Assembly (NCBI GenBank): GCA_902800045.1
Contig: CADCCZ010000005.1
Location: 225,764 to 289,763, forward strand
DNA length: 64,000 nt
Origin: an uncultured Bacteroidia bacterium
GTDB taxonomy: Bacteria; Bacteroidota; Bacteroidia; Bacteroidales; ML635J-15
Direction of reading: 5' to 3'
Positions 17,343 through 25,779 of this stretch are shown piece by piece. Under the pieces are notes generated by a model. It was given only the letters and a program-made list of their open reading frames with translations, did not search any database and was not told the DNA's origin. Each line of letters starts with the position of its first letter. Position 1 is the first letter of the stretch. The position numbers were made by a program, and so were the translations under genes.

Positions 17343-20300
17343 TTATTTCCCCAATTTCTCAAAATACAACTTAAATTCTGTGCCAACGCCAACTTCGGTA
17401 TCAAAGTCGATTTCGACACCATTACCAAACAATATATTCTTTACCATACTTAATCCAAGTCCCATTCCCGACGACTTTGTCGTAAAGTTGGGCTGGAAAA
17501 TCTTTGCCTTTATTTCATCGGCAATGCCACATCCGTTGTCGCGCACCGACACAAAATAGCGGTCGCCATCGTCGGAAATTGAAATCACAACTTCGCCCTT
17601 GCGGTCTTCGGGGATTGCCTGTATGCTGTTCTTTACCAAGTTAGTAAACACGCGCAGAATCTGGTCGCGGTCAACCATAACAAGCGCCTCGCCATCGATA
17701 TTGCTGACCTTGCGCACCTCCACGCCGTTGGTTCCGTTGTGCAAATCGACAATGTTCTCAATCACCTCGCACAGATTGACTTTCTTCTTGTGTGGTGCCT
17801 GCATCTTGGCGAATTCGGAGAACTGCGAAGCCGTAGCGTCAAGCACATCTATCTGTTCGATAAGCATTTGTGGAAGCTGTTCAAGCATCTTTTCCCATCC
17901 GGGAGCATTCTCCTGATATGCGCGTTCGAGGTACTGAATGCGTAACTTCATAGGTGTAAGCGGATTGCGGATTTCGTGGGCAATCTGACGGGCCATTTCG
18001 CGCCAAGCCGACTCGCGTTCCGAAGCCGCAAGCTTCTGCGCCGACTCCGCCAGCTCGTCAACCTTGCGGTTGTACTCGTCAATCAGAAGGCCAATCTCAT
18101 CGTTGCGGTCGTAGGTCAGTTTCTTGGCACTGTTTATCTCCATTCCACGGATGGAATTCTGAAGCCGCGAAAGCGGAATTGTCACCTGCCGCGACACAAG
18201 AAGTCCGATTATCAAGGCTACCAATATGAGCAACAAGAAGATAGATGCAAACACCGCGATGTAGTTCGACATTTCCTCCTCGATGCCAGCTTCGGCGGCA
18301 AAGTACGGCAGATTTAAGTATGCGACCACCTTGTTGTTACTGTTCTTCAACGGCAGATACACCGACAGATACTCAACCTTGTCGATGCGCTCCTTGTGCG
18401 AGAACAGCTCGTCCTTGTTCATTATCAGATGCCTATACGAACTCGGGTCCATAAACATTCCCTTCAGTCCTTTGTCGAAAAGTTCGTGCCGCGACGATGA
18501 CATAAGCACACCGTGGACATCGTAGATATTTATGTCAACATACAGAATGTTAGACAGATACACAAGAATATCGTCAACGAACTGCGGACTTTCGCTCTTA
18601 AGGTTGTCGAGGTTTATCGAATGCCCGAGTTCCACCGCAACCGAGTGAACCTTGTCGAGCACGAGTTCGTTCTGTCGTTTTTCGTAAGTATCAACGATGA
18701 ACACCACCGACACCACCATAGTCAGGAAAAGGCTGACTACCAGCACTCCGATGAACGAAGCCCTGATTCGCTGTCCGAGGCTCGCGGTTTCTATCTTCTT
18801 GCCACGACCAATGCCAACGATAGCAAAATGGCACATATAAACAAGGAAAGTGCCGAACAGCACGAAGAAGAATATTATGAACACATTGGAGAATCCCGAA
18901 TCGCGTTTGCTGAGAATCACCGTGTTTTCGCTGTCGGGGCAATATCTGAAATGCTTGTAGCCGTTGCTTGTGCTTACCGAATATTCGCTGAAATCGCTTT
19001 CGGGAGCAAGCGAGAACAAGTACTTGTACGAGCCGCGGCTTGCCACCAGAACGCCCTTGCTGTAGCGTGCAAAATCGTATTTTTTGTCGCTGTGCTTCAA
19101 CGCCATACGTTTGTCAAGAAGCAAATCTGGATAGCCAAGTCCTTCGCTGAAAATCTTGCTGTTAAGTTCGATGTAAATCTTCACAATCACAGTCGGCTCG
19201 ACCATAACACTGAAAATACCAAGATAGGACTGGCGGCCATTATTATTATCAAGGTAATAGAAATTGGTGTTTGGAATCACAATTCCGCATTCGAGCAGCA
19301 AGGTTCTGAAATATTCAAAACAACCAACCGAGACGCCTTCGTCCTCGAGCATAAGGCTGTCGGTATCAGCGCAAATCGTCACCTGAGCATCGTAACGCTT
19401 GAGGTATTTCTTTGATGAAATTATACCATTGATTACGCTGTCGGCAGAATCGAAGTCGTACTGCTTGACAAACTCTGTAATTTCCTTGTTGCCACGCATT
19501 TCGTTGTCGAACTCGATGAAGTTGAACTCAACATCGAAGTCGCGCTCGGCCGACATATTATATGCCAGCACCTTGAAAGCTTCGGCTTCCTTCTGCTGCA
19601 CTCGGCTCGAAATGGAGTACGACACCAGAAGCGAAACCATTATGGCTAGAATTGTCCTGTAGAGGAAAGTGCGTTTGCCCTTGAGCATACAATACAGCAA
19701 GTATGACCACATCAGCCACAGCAGGCAAGTCTGCACGATGACATTGTTGTCGTTGAACCAGCAAACCGTTGTGTATGCGGCAAGTATCAGCAAGACGAGC
19801 GGAAGTATCAGACGGATTTCAAGGAGCTTGTCGCAGATTTGTATTATTTTTCTGACGATGAAAATAGCTATGAAAATCACAGCCACCACTGATACAAGCG
19901 CCAGGTAACCATAGCCATCGGGACTGGAGAGGTTGGCAAAATTGAACGGAATCGACGAGTCGGCAACGATTTCAACAAGAAAATCGACCAACAGCATCGA
20001 AAGCACCGACACTAAAACCGAGAATAATATGCTTGTCAATGTTTTAGAGAACCGTCTGTTTTCCAGAACATTAAGATTTACATTGAAATGTCGGCAGAAA
20101 AATATGCACACCAGACCAACAATGACAACCTTCAGCAGCATATCGCCAAACGAAGCCTGCAAGGTAGATGTTGACAGCAATTCGGGCGAGAACATCTTTA
20201 GGTTGCTAAGGTCGTCGAAGAAGCCTACGGCAAGTAGCGAGAACCTGACGGCAAGCATCACCAGCACGAATGCGACAACCCAAATCCACGACTTGGAGCT

Positions 20301-21017
20301 GTATTTCCGTGCCAAAGCTTCAAAAATGGAATACAGGAGCAAAAGTCCGATGAGCAGGAAGCAAATCCGCATTGCCTGAGGCAGAGAAAGCCTGTCCTGC
20401 ATGTAGTTATCGTCGGTAATGCCGAAATAAATGTTCTTGTCGCTTGCTGGAAGGCGTACCGAAAGCGAATTGTCGCTGCTGTCGGCAGAAACCACCACCT
20501 TTTTCGGCAGGTCGATGTCCTTTCCGTACGAAGTCACCAGCATGTCGTTCTCGTAGGAATATTCCTTTCGAATCTGGTAAAGTCCGACCACGGCGTTGTT
20601 GTCTTCGAGCTTCATGCCGCAGAGGTAGAGTCCGTTGTCTAGTTTCACAAGTCTGTCGCCAAGCGACGACTTGAATTCCACAGGTACGGGAATGTCGTTG
20701 GTTGACCAGTGCTGCAAGCGTCCGCGTTCGTAGTGGAAAAATCCAATGCCCTTTTCGGAAAAGTCGCCGGCCAACGAATCGAAAAACTCGACATTCACGC
20801 TGTCGGACTTGGTGGAAGCGATTTTCAGAGCATCTTCGCTCTTTTCGTTTATGTACAGATATTTTTCCTGAAATAAGATTTCAAGGCTCTGCTTGTCAAC
20901 GAGTTCCTCGACATCGACAATGCCATCGCCGTGAGGCATAAACGCAAACACCGCCGCAACGACAGCAAGTATCGAGAGCAACGAAAAGTATAATATGCGG
21001 ACAAACTTGGTTTTCAT
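17343..21017 (-). CDS. Large NtrY-like membrane sensor histidine kinase
   Basis: A 1224-residue kinase. One N-terminal membrane segment (about 9-27) and a ~170-residue extracytoplasmic domain come first. Eight or so membrane helices follow (about 210-480), then a second extracytoplasmic domain, further helices, and a HAMP segment (VSRQVTIPLSRLQNSIRGM). The H-box is REMARQIAHEIRNPLTP with phospho-acceptor His1014, the N-box is LRVFTNLVKNSIQ, and the G/F boxes are RDNGCGIADE and NFTTKSSGMGLGLSMVKN. The kinase core is complete. No response regulator is adjacent. Its ATG directly abuts the rlmH stop, so both are one transcript. The signal sensed is unknown. Confidence 0.88.
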   Translation of the reverse strand: MKTKFVRILYFSLLSILAVVAAVFAFMPHGDGIVDVEELVDKQSLEILFQEKYLYINEKSEDALKIASTKSDSVNVEFFDSLAGDFSEKGIGFFHYERGRLQHWSTNDIPVPVEFKSSLGDRLVKLDNGLYLCGMKLEDNNAVVGLYQIRKEYSYENDMLVTSYGKDIDLPKKVVVSADSSDNSLSVRLPASDKNIYFGITDDNYMQDRLSLPQAMRICFLLIGLLLLYSIFEALARKYSSKSWIWVVAFVLVMLAVRFSLLAVGFFDDLSNLKMFSPELLSTSTLQASFGDMLLKVVIVGLVCIFFCRHFNVNLNVLENRRFSKTLTSILFSVLVSVLSMLLVDFLVEIVADSSIPFNFANLSSPDGYGYLALVSVVAVIFIAIFIVRKIIQICDKLLEIRLILPLVLLILAAYTTVCWFNDNNVIVQTCLLWLMWSYLLYCMLKGKRTFLYRTILAIMVSLLVSYSISSRVQQKEAEAFKVLAYNMSAERDFDVEFNFIEFDNEMRGNKEITEFVKQYDFDSADSVINGIISSKKYLKRYDAQVTICADTDSLMLEDEGVSVGCFEYFRTLLLECGIVIPNTNFYYLDNNNGRQSYLGIFSVMVEPTVIVKIYIELNSKIFSEGLGYPDLLLDKRMALKHSDKKYDFARYSKGVLVASRGSYKYLFSLAPESDFSEYSVSTSNGYKHFRYCPDSENTVILSKRDSGFSNVFIIFFFVLFGTFLVYMCHFAIVGIGRGKKIETASLGQRIRASFIGVLVVSLFLTMVVSVVFIVDTYEKRQNELVLDKVHSVAVELGHSINLDNLKSESPQFVDDILVYLSNILYVDINIYDVHGVLMSSSRHELFDKGLKGMFMDPSSYRHLIMNKDELFSHKERIDKVEYLSVYLPLKNSNNKVVAYLNLPYFAAEAGIEEEMSNYIAVFASIFLLLILVALIIGLLVSRQVTIPLSRLQNSIRGMEINSAKKLTYDRNDEIGLLIDEYNRKVDELAESAQKLAASERESAWREMARQIAHEIRNPLTPMKLRIQYLERAYQENAPGWEKMLEQLPQMLIEQIDVLDATASQFSEFAKMQAPHKKKVNLCEVIENIVDLHNGTNGVEVRKVSNIDGEALVMVDRDQILRVFTNLVKNSIQAIPEDRKGEVVISISDDGDRYFVSVRDNGCGIADEIKAKIFQPNFTTKSSGMGLGLSMVKNILFGNGVEIDFDTEVGVGTEFKLYFEKLGK

Positions 21018-21491
21018 TTATTCGTGGTGATAAGGGTCGTTGTTGAGGATACTTAGTGCGCGGTAGAGTTGTTCTGCGAAGATTGCCCTTACCAGTTGGT
21101 GCGAGAATGTCATCCGCGACAGCGACAGCTTATAGTTGGCGCGGGCGTACACATCTTCGGAAAATCCGTAGGGACCGCCGATTACGAACATGAGGTTTTT
21201 CAATCCCGACAGAGACTGTTTTTCGATGAAGGCAGCGAACTCCTTCGACGACGGATTTTTCCCGTTTTCGTCGAGCAGAACGACAAAGTCTGACGGAGAA
21301 AGTTCATCGAGAATCTTCTCGCCCTCGAGTTTATTCTGCACGGCAGTAGTCACGCTCTTCGCATTCTTGATGTCCTTTACCACCTTGAATTCGAAGTTCA
21401 TATAGCGTTTTATACGTTTGAAATATTCCTCAACCGCCGCGTTTATATAGTCCTTGTCGGTCTTCCCGACCACAAGCAAAGTAATGTTCAT
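21018..21491 (-). CDS. rlmH: 23S rRNA (pseudouridine1915-N3)-methyltransferase RlmH
   Basis: A 157-residue SPOUT methyltransferase that methylates pseudouridine 1915 in helix 69 of 23S rRNA on the assembled ribosome. Visible are the N-terminal LLVVGKTDKDYINAAVEEYFKRI, DFVVLLDENGKNPSSKEFA, the SAM-knot motif FVIGGPYGFSEDV, and the C-terminal SLSRMTFSHQLVRAIFAEQ followed by ending residues NDPYHHE. Length is exactly that of the family. It is immediately followed by the sensor kinase gene. Confidence 0.95.
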   Translation of the reverse strand: MNITLLVVGKTDKDYINAAVEEYFKRIKRYMNFEFKVVKDIKNAKSVTTAVQNKLEGEKILDELSPSDFVVLLDENGKNPSSKEFAAFIEKQSLSGLKNLMFVIGGPYGFSEDVYARANYKLSLSRMTFSHQLVRAIFAEQLYRALSILNNDPYHHE

Positions 21492-21594
21492 AATTACTGA
21501 ATAAAAAGCGTGTAAAAATAGTTCAAAGTTTTGAAAGAAAGGACATGATAACGGAAAAATTTAATCAAGGTGAAGATGGCTTGAAGAAAATTAT

Positions 21595-21602
21595 TATTTT
21601 TG
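21595..21602 (+). promoter_or_regulatory. -7 box TATTTTTG for the toxin-antitoxin pair
   Basis: TATTTTTG fits TAnnTTTG and lies 16 bases before the antitoxin start, in the 127-bp gap that separates it from the divergent rlmH. Confidence 0.55.
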
Positions 21603-21618
21603 CAAAAATTAAAAACGA

Positions 21619-21822
21619 ATGGCAAAGCCATATAAAATAACAGAATCGACGGCTGAAGAAGCGAATGAACCGGTTGTTGCATACAAAACAACGCAACAAT
21701 CTACACAAGGTATGGCTAATGATATACCAGAAGGCTATATGTCATTAGACACTTTTGGAGAAATATTCCACAGAAAACTTGATGAATGTTATGCAAATAT
21801 ACAAAGTAATTGTAAGCAATAA
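21619..21822 (+). CDS. Candidate antitoxin of a ParE/RelE-type pair
   Basis: A 67-residue protein with a polar, disordered-looking N-terminal half and a C-terminal helix (MSLDTFGEIFHRKLDECYANI) resembling the toxin-binding ends of small Bacteroidales antitoxins. No DNA-binding domain is evident. Its 3' end overlaps the downstream toxin gene by 32 bases or more, which is usual for a type II pair and implies coupled translation. The assignment rests mainly on the partner gene. Confidence 0.6.
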   Translation: MAKPYKITESTAEEANEPVVAYKTTQQSTQGMANDIPEGYMSLDTFGEIFHRKLDECYANIQSNCKQ

Positions 21823-22099
21823 AGCATCATCAGACCTTGGCGACATTGCCAAATACATAGCAAGCATATACCGACCCGATAGCGGTCACAAATTTGTCAA
21901 TAAGATTCTTGGACGGTTAGCCTCGCTAAGTTATACTGCGGGCATATATAAGCATAGCAATTATACTACCGCAAAACAGATTCATCCAAATGCTAAGACA
22001 TTATCAATTGTCAATCACAGATGGACTGTGATATTCCACACATACGACAATTTTGCAATTATAGATCGCATTATGCCATCAAAAATGATAAAAGAATAA
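21791..22099 (+). CDS. RelE/ParE-superfamily toxin
   Basis: A protein of about 102 residues starting MQIYKVIVSNKASSDLGDIAKYI, the beta-strand plus helical hairpin opening of the RelE/ParE fold. RWTVIFHTYDNFAIIDRIMPSK near the C-terminus is the paired-strand region with a conserved basic residue (cf. the typical 'yrvlY.v.d..v.i..I.h.r'). ATG 21791 gives the standard N-terminus; ATG 21782 is possible. ParE members poison gyrase and RelE members cut mRNA; I cannot tell which applies. The upstream overlapping gene is the candidate antitoxin. Confidence 0.75.
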   Translation: MQIYKVIVSNKASSDLGDIAKYIASIYRPDSGHKFVNKILGRLASLSYTAGIYKHSNYTTAKQIHPNAKTLSIVNHRWTVIFHTYDNFAIIDRIMPSKMIKE

Positions 22100-22110
22100 A
22101 AACTATATTC

Positions 22111-23196
22111 ATGAAAAACATACTCACATTTTTACTCGTTACCCTTTCTGCACTTACAGTTACAGCGCAGAATTATTTTACAATCGACCAGATTAGCGAC
22201 GGTTGGGACAAGAAAACAATCACAGGCGTTAAGGATGGTGGCATTCTTTCGCTCGTAAAGGCATTCAATGACACATGGCACAACCGTCCGACCACCGACC
22301 TACTGAAAAATCCCGTTAGCAACGACGGCGATGGCGACTACGATATAGTAGTCGATAGCCCCAACGGTTATGTTTCGGCATTTGAACTTGGCGACGACGG
22401 AGAATCGTTCTCGGCTTGCGTGTGGAAACGAAACAACGGACATAGGCTTTTCGCGTTCGTGTTCCAGAAAATGCACGGACTGAGCATCAGCCAAATCATA
22501 CTATTCTACGACTACGACCCTGACGAAGGCACACTCATTCCCGAGTACAACGAACTGTCAAAATTCTCCCCTTCATTCAACGACAGCTACCATCCAATAA
22601 CCTATCTGTTACCACGAGAAGGCAAGGATATCGTTGTAAACGAATACTTTATGAACTGGTATTCTTCCATCAGACATATTTACAAATGGGACGGGATGGA
22701 ACTTTATTATCATTCTGTTGAGATTGATAAATTTGACGTTATTCGCAAAGAGTACGACGAAATGTACGATGCTTTTGAAGACTCAGATTTTACAAAATAT
22801 ATCCTTTACGACTTCGACGAGGACGGCAATCCCGAACTTTGGCTTTCGTCGCAAAACGAAGAATATCAGGCGATTTATTCAATAGTCGCAGGCGAAGTAA
22901 GCATGCTCGCGTCAACATACTTCAAGACTCATTTCGTATTTTATAGCAGAGGCGCCTTAGGTGTGGCTGGTGGATGCGGAACCGGATGCTTCTATACAAA
23001 CTGCATAGTGCTCAAGGACAGCAAGGCTTCAAACAGTTACGAAGAATTTCAGTTGTACGACTTCGAAAAGGACAAAATCAATAACGAATATTCAATCAAC
23101 GGAGCCGAAGTTTCAAAGAAAGAAGGAGAACAAGCGTTCAAGTCGCTTGGCGAGGCGATAGAGATAAAGCCAATATTTAGGAACTTAAAGAAGTAG
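22111..23196 (+). CDS. Secreted protein of unknown function with Asp-rich loops
   Basis: A 361-residue exported protein. Start ATG 22111 gives a clean signal peptide (MKNILTFLLVTLSALTVTAQ); the open frame upstream overlaps the toxin gene and is not used. No family is recognised. Two acidic loops, NDGDGDYDIVVDS and YDFDEDGNPELWLSS, resemble calcium-binding DxDxDG loops of secreted proteins. A short Gly/Cys-rich stretch (GVAGGCGTGCFYTNC) is notable. It begins 11 bases after the toxin stop but likely has a separate role. Confidence 0.7.
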   Translation: MKNILTFLLVTLSALTVTAQNYFTIDQISDGWDKKTITGVKDGGILSLVKAFNDTWHNRPTTDLLKNPVSNDGDGDYDIVVDSPNGYVSAFELGDDGESFSACVWKRNNGHRLFAFVFQKMHGLSISQIILFYDYDPDEGTLIPEYNELSKFSPSFNDSYHPITYLLPREGKDIVVNEYFMNWYSSIRHIYKWDGMELYYHSVEIDKFDVIRKEYDEMYDAFEDSDFTKYILYDFDEDGNPELWLSSQNEEYQAIYSIVAGEVSMLASTYFKTHFVFYSRGALGVAGGCGTGCFYTNCIVLKDSKASNSYEEFQLYDFEKDKINNEYSINGAEVSKKEGEQAFKSLGEAIEIKPIFRNLKK

Positions 23197-23288
23197 AGAA
23201 ATACATTTCGCCGCTCCGACAAAAATTCCTTGTTCATAATTTCTGAATAAAAGTCACCGACGAAACTTCTCACCTTCCAATTTTTGAC

Positions 23289-23296
23289 TAACTTTG
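23289..23296 (+). promoter_or_regulatory. -7 box TAACTTTG upstream of the DUF4783 gene
   Basis: TAACTTTG fits TAnnTTTG and lies 60 bases before the DUF4783 start. Confidence 0.5.
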
Positions 23297-23356
23297 CATT
23301 GTAAAAAATTGGTTCAATTTTTGCATTACAGATGTTGTTTTAAAACGCATACTAAG

Positions 23357-23746
23357 ATGAAAAGCATAAGACTAATAATTACAGCGTTGGCGATGCTGAT
23401 AACATCGCTGGCATTTTCGGCAATCCCGCCAAAAGTTTTTGATGCAATGAAAGTCGGCAATTCTACCGAACTTTCGAAGTACTTCAACAATTCGGTCGAA
23501 GTGGCAATTCTTGAAACCGAATCGGTTTACAGCCGTCAGCAGGCCGAACAAGTAGTTAAGAATTTCTTCGAGAAAAACTCTCCGAAGAACTTCACTCTGC
23601 TGCATCAGGGAGGAAAAAGTGAAGCTCAATACGCAATCGGAACTCTCGAAATAACAAGCGGCAAGAAATTCCGCGTTTACTTCCTCGTGAAGGAACAGTC
23701 GGGCACTCCGCTAATTCACCAGTTAAGAATAGAAGAAGAACAATGA
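23357..23746 (+). CDS. DUF4783-family exported protein
   Basis: A 129-residue protein with signal peptide IRLIITALAMLITSLAFS (ATG 23357 chosen over an upstream in-frame ATG because the signal starts here). The mature part is an NTF2-like alpha+beta domain of the DUF4783 family: FDAMKVGNSTELSKYFNNSVEVAI, QAEQVVKNFFEKNSPKNF, then strands ending in LIHQLRIEEEQ. Function is not known; the family is typical of Bacteroidota. Its stop overlaps the nadC ATG by four bases, so the two genes are coupled. Confidence 0.82.
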   Translation: MKSIRLIITALAMLITSLAFSAIPPKVFDAMKVGNSTELSKYFNNSVEVAILETESVYSRQQAEQVVKNFFEKNSPKNFTLLHQGGKSEAQYAIGTLEITSGKKFRVYFLVKEQSGTPLIHQLRIEEEQ

Positions 23747-24591
23747 TTCCGGAAAAATATCTCACCTCGCTCATCGCAAGAGCGTTCGAGGAGGATCTGG
23801 GCGACGGCGACCATTCTACATTGTCGTGTATCGATAAGTCGGAACAGGGAAAAGCTAGGTTGCTCGTCAAGCAAAACGGCATAATCGCTGGCGTCGAAGT
23901 GGCAAAAGCAGTTTGCAACTACTTATCGAAAGACCTCAAGCTCAACATTTTCATTCAGGATGGCACTCCCGTAAAGGTCGGTGACATTGTGTTCGAACTC
24001 AGCGGACCGCAGCACGATATTCTCAGCGCCGAACGCACAATACTCAACTTCATGCAGCGAATGAGCGGGATCGCCACTGTCACATCCGAATACGTGAAGC
24101 AGATGGAAGGTCTGCACACCAAGGTGCTCGACACCCGCAAGACCACTCCCGGACTGCGCCTCATAGAGAAGGAAGCCGTGAAGATTGGCGGCGGAACAAA
24201 CCACCGCATAGGTCTGTACGACATGATAATGCTCAAGGACAACCACATCGACTACGCAGGCGGAATCGAGAAGGCAGTTGCCAAGGCTCACAAATACTTG
24301 CAAGATACTGGTCGCAGCCTGAAAATAGAAGTCGAAACACGTAACCTCGACGATGTGCGCGAAGTATTGCGTATTGGTGGCGTTGACCGCATTATGCTCG
24401 ACAATTTCGACATACCAACCACACGCGAAGCCGTTAAAATAATCGGCGGTAAGGTCGAAACCGAATCGAGCGGCGGCATAACAATCAGTAACATACGTCA
24501 GTATGCCGAATGTGGCGTTGATTTCGTATCGATTGGCGCACTTACACACCAGATAAAAAGCCTCGACCTAAGCCTGAAGGCAGTAAAGTAA
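23743..24591 (+). CDS. nadC: Nicotinate-nucleotide pyrophosphorylase (carboxylating)
   Basis: A 282-residue quinolinate phosphoribosyltransferase that converts quinolinate and PRPP to nicotinate mononucleotide, CO2 and PPi in de novo NAD synthesis. Motifs: FEEDLGDGDHST near the start, ERTILNFMQRMSGIAT, the substrate-binding RKTTPGLR, KIGGGTNHRIGLYDMIMLKDNH, EVETRNLDD, DRIMLDNFD and ESSGGITISNI. Normal length. nadA and nadB are not in the window. The gene overlaps the DUF4783 stop. Confidence 0.95.
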   Translation: MIPEKYLTSLIARAFEEDLGDGDHSTLSCIDKSEQGKARLLVKQNGIIAGVEVAKAVCNYLSKDLKLNIFIQDGTPVKVGDIVFELSGPQHDILSAERTILNFMQRMSGIATVTSEYVKQMEGLHTKVLDTRKTTPGLRLIEKEAVKIGGGTNHRIGLYDMIMLKDNHIDYAGGIEKAVAKAHKYLQDTGRSLKIEVETRNLDDVREVLRIGGVDRIMLDNFDIPTTREAVKIIGGKVETESSGGITISNIRQYAECGVDFVSIGALTHQIKSLDLSLKAVK

Positions 24592-24603
24592 GTTTCTGCC
24601 CCG

Positions 24604-25623
24604 ATGAAAAAGTTCAATTTCCGCGCCCTGCTCTTCGGTTTTCTCGAAAGGCTCGATGCCATGATAAAAATCATTGGCGACAAGATTGTCATACCAGGAT
24701 TCGGCGGATTTTCATTGTACTACATAGGCAACTTTTTCATAACAGGCCTGTCGAAAGGCTCTTTTACCATACGCGCCAAAAGCGTGACCTACAGTCTTTT
24801 CTCGGCAATATTCCCCTTGCTGATTTTCGGATTCAGCTTGATTCCATTCATCCCGATTCCAGGATTTCAAGACACCCTAATGGAAGTAGTAACCGAAATG
24901 CTGCCGCCAGCAATCTACGATGTTTTCTTCGACACCATATCCGACACAATACTCAACCCGAGCGGGACATTGCTGTCTTTCGGTATCATAACTTCGCTAT
25001 TTTTTGCATCCAACGGCATCCTTGCAATCATCGAGGCGTTCAACGCATCGTTCCACCACGTCGATAGGCGCAACCTTATCAGCAAACGCTTGATTTCCAT
25101 TGCAATGGTCTTGATATTGTGCACACTGATAGTTGCAGCAATGACGGTGATAATCGGCGGTTCGAAATACATCGACCACCTTGTAACCCACCACACGACA
25201 ATAGCCGACAGTACATTCTGGTATGTCTGCCTACACATTGCCAAGTGGCTGATAATCATATTACTATATTTCATAGCAATATCGTTCCTCTACTACCTTG
25301 CCCCATCAAAAAAGAGCCGCTACAAGTTCATATCGCCAGGAGCAATTCTGGCAACAATAGTGCAGATTCTCTGTTCGTCGGGATTCTCGTTCTACCTGAA
25401 TAATTTTGCCAACTACAACAAAATATACGGTTCACTCGGTACAATAATAATAGTACTTATGTTGCTGTATCTCACATCAATATCGCTTATTCTCGGCTTC
25501 GAACTGAACCTCAGCATAATGTCGGGCAAAAAGAGTGACGCCGAAGAAAAACAACGCGAAAAGGACAGATTTGAAATGTGGAAGAGAAATCACGTATTCT
25601 CCAACAAGTTCATTAGGGAGTAG
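24604..25623 (+). CDS. YihY/BrkB-family inner-membrane protein
   Basis: A 339-residue integral membrane protein with about six transmembrane helices. The family marker is the first helical region RAKSVTYSLFSAIFPLLIFGFSLIPFIP, with FASNGILAIIEAFNASFH and the late YKFISPGAILATIVQILCSSGFSFYLNNFANYNKIYGSLGTIIIVLMLLYL. It was once annotated as RNase BN, which is no longer accepted; its function is undefined. It starts 12 bases after nadC and ends in a charged cytoplasmic tail. Confidence 0.88.
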   Translation: MKKFNFRALLFGFLERLDAMIKIIGDKIVIPGFGGFSLYYIGNFFITGLSKGSFTIRAKSVTYSLFSAIFPLLIFGFSLIPFIPIPGFQDTLMEVVTEMLPPAIYDVFFDTISDTILNPSGTLLSFGIITSLFFASNGILAIIEAFNASFHHVDRRNLISKRLISIAMVLILCTLIVAAMTVIIGGSKYIDHLVTHHTTIADSTFWYVCLHIAKWLIIILLYFIAISFLYYLAPSKKSRYKFISPGAILATIVQILCSSGFSFYLNNFANYNKIYGSLGTIIIVLMLLYLTSISLILGFELNLSIMSGKKSDAEEKQREKDRFEMWKRNHVFSNKFIRE

Positions 25624-25680
25624 AAGGCAAGAAGGCAAGAAGGCTGAAAGGCGAAAAGACTGGAAGGCTGAAAGCCATTT
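25622..25680. repeat. GGCTGAAAGGC-type low-complexity repeat
   Basis: Directly at the stop codon of the YihY gene, units such as GAAGGCAAGAAGGC, AAGGCTGAAAGGCG and GGAAGGCTGAAAGCC follow each other. The same vocabulary appears at 59366-59485. No coding or promoter signal is seen. Confidence 0.6.
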
Positions 25681-25733
25681 GTACAGACAATTCATTGCGT
25701 CTCAAAAACACCAAAGCAATTAAACATTAGTAC

Positions 25734-25753
25734 TGTCGCGGCGCGCCACGACA
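25734..25753. repeat. 20-bp GC-rich palindrome centred on CGCG
   Basis: TGTCGCGGCG (25734-25743) and CGCCACGACA (25744-25753) are inverted arms with one mismatch. It resembles the GC-rich cores of the palindromes at 49570-49599 and 57803-57832. A GAAACCCAGAAAC segment follows. Confidence 0.6.
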
Positions 25754-25779
25754 CAACAACAAGAAACCCAGAAACGGCT

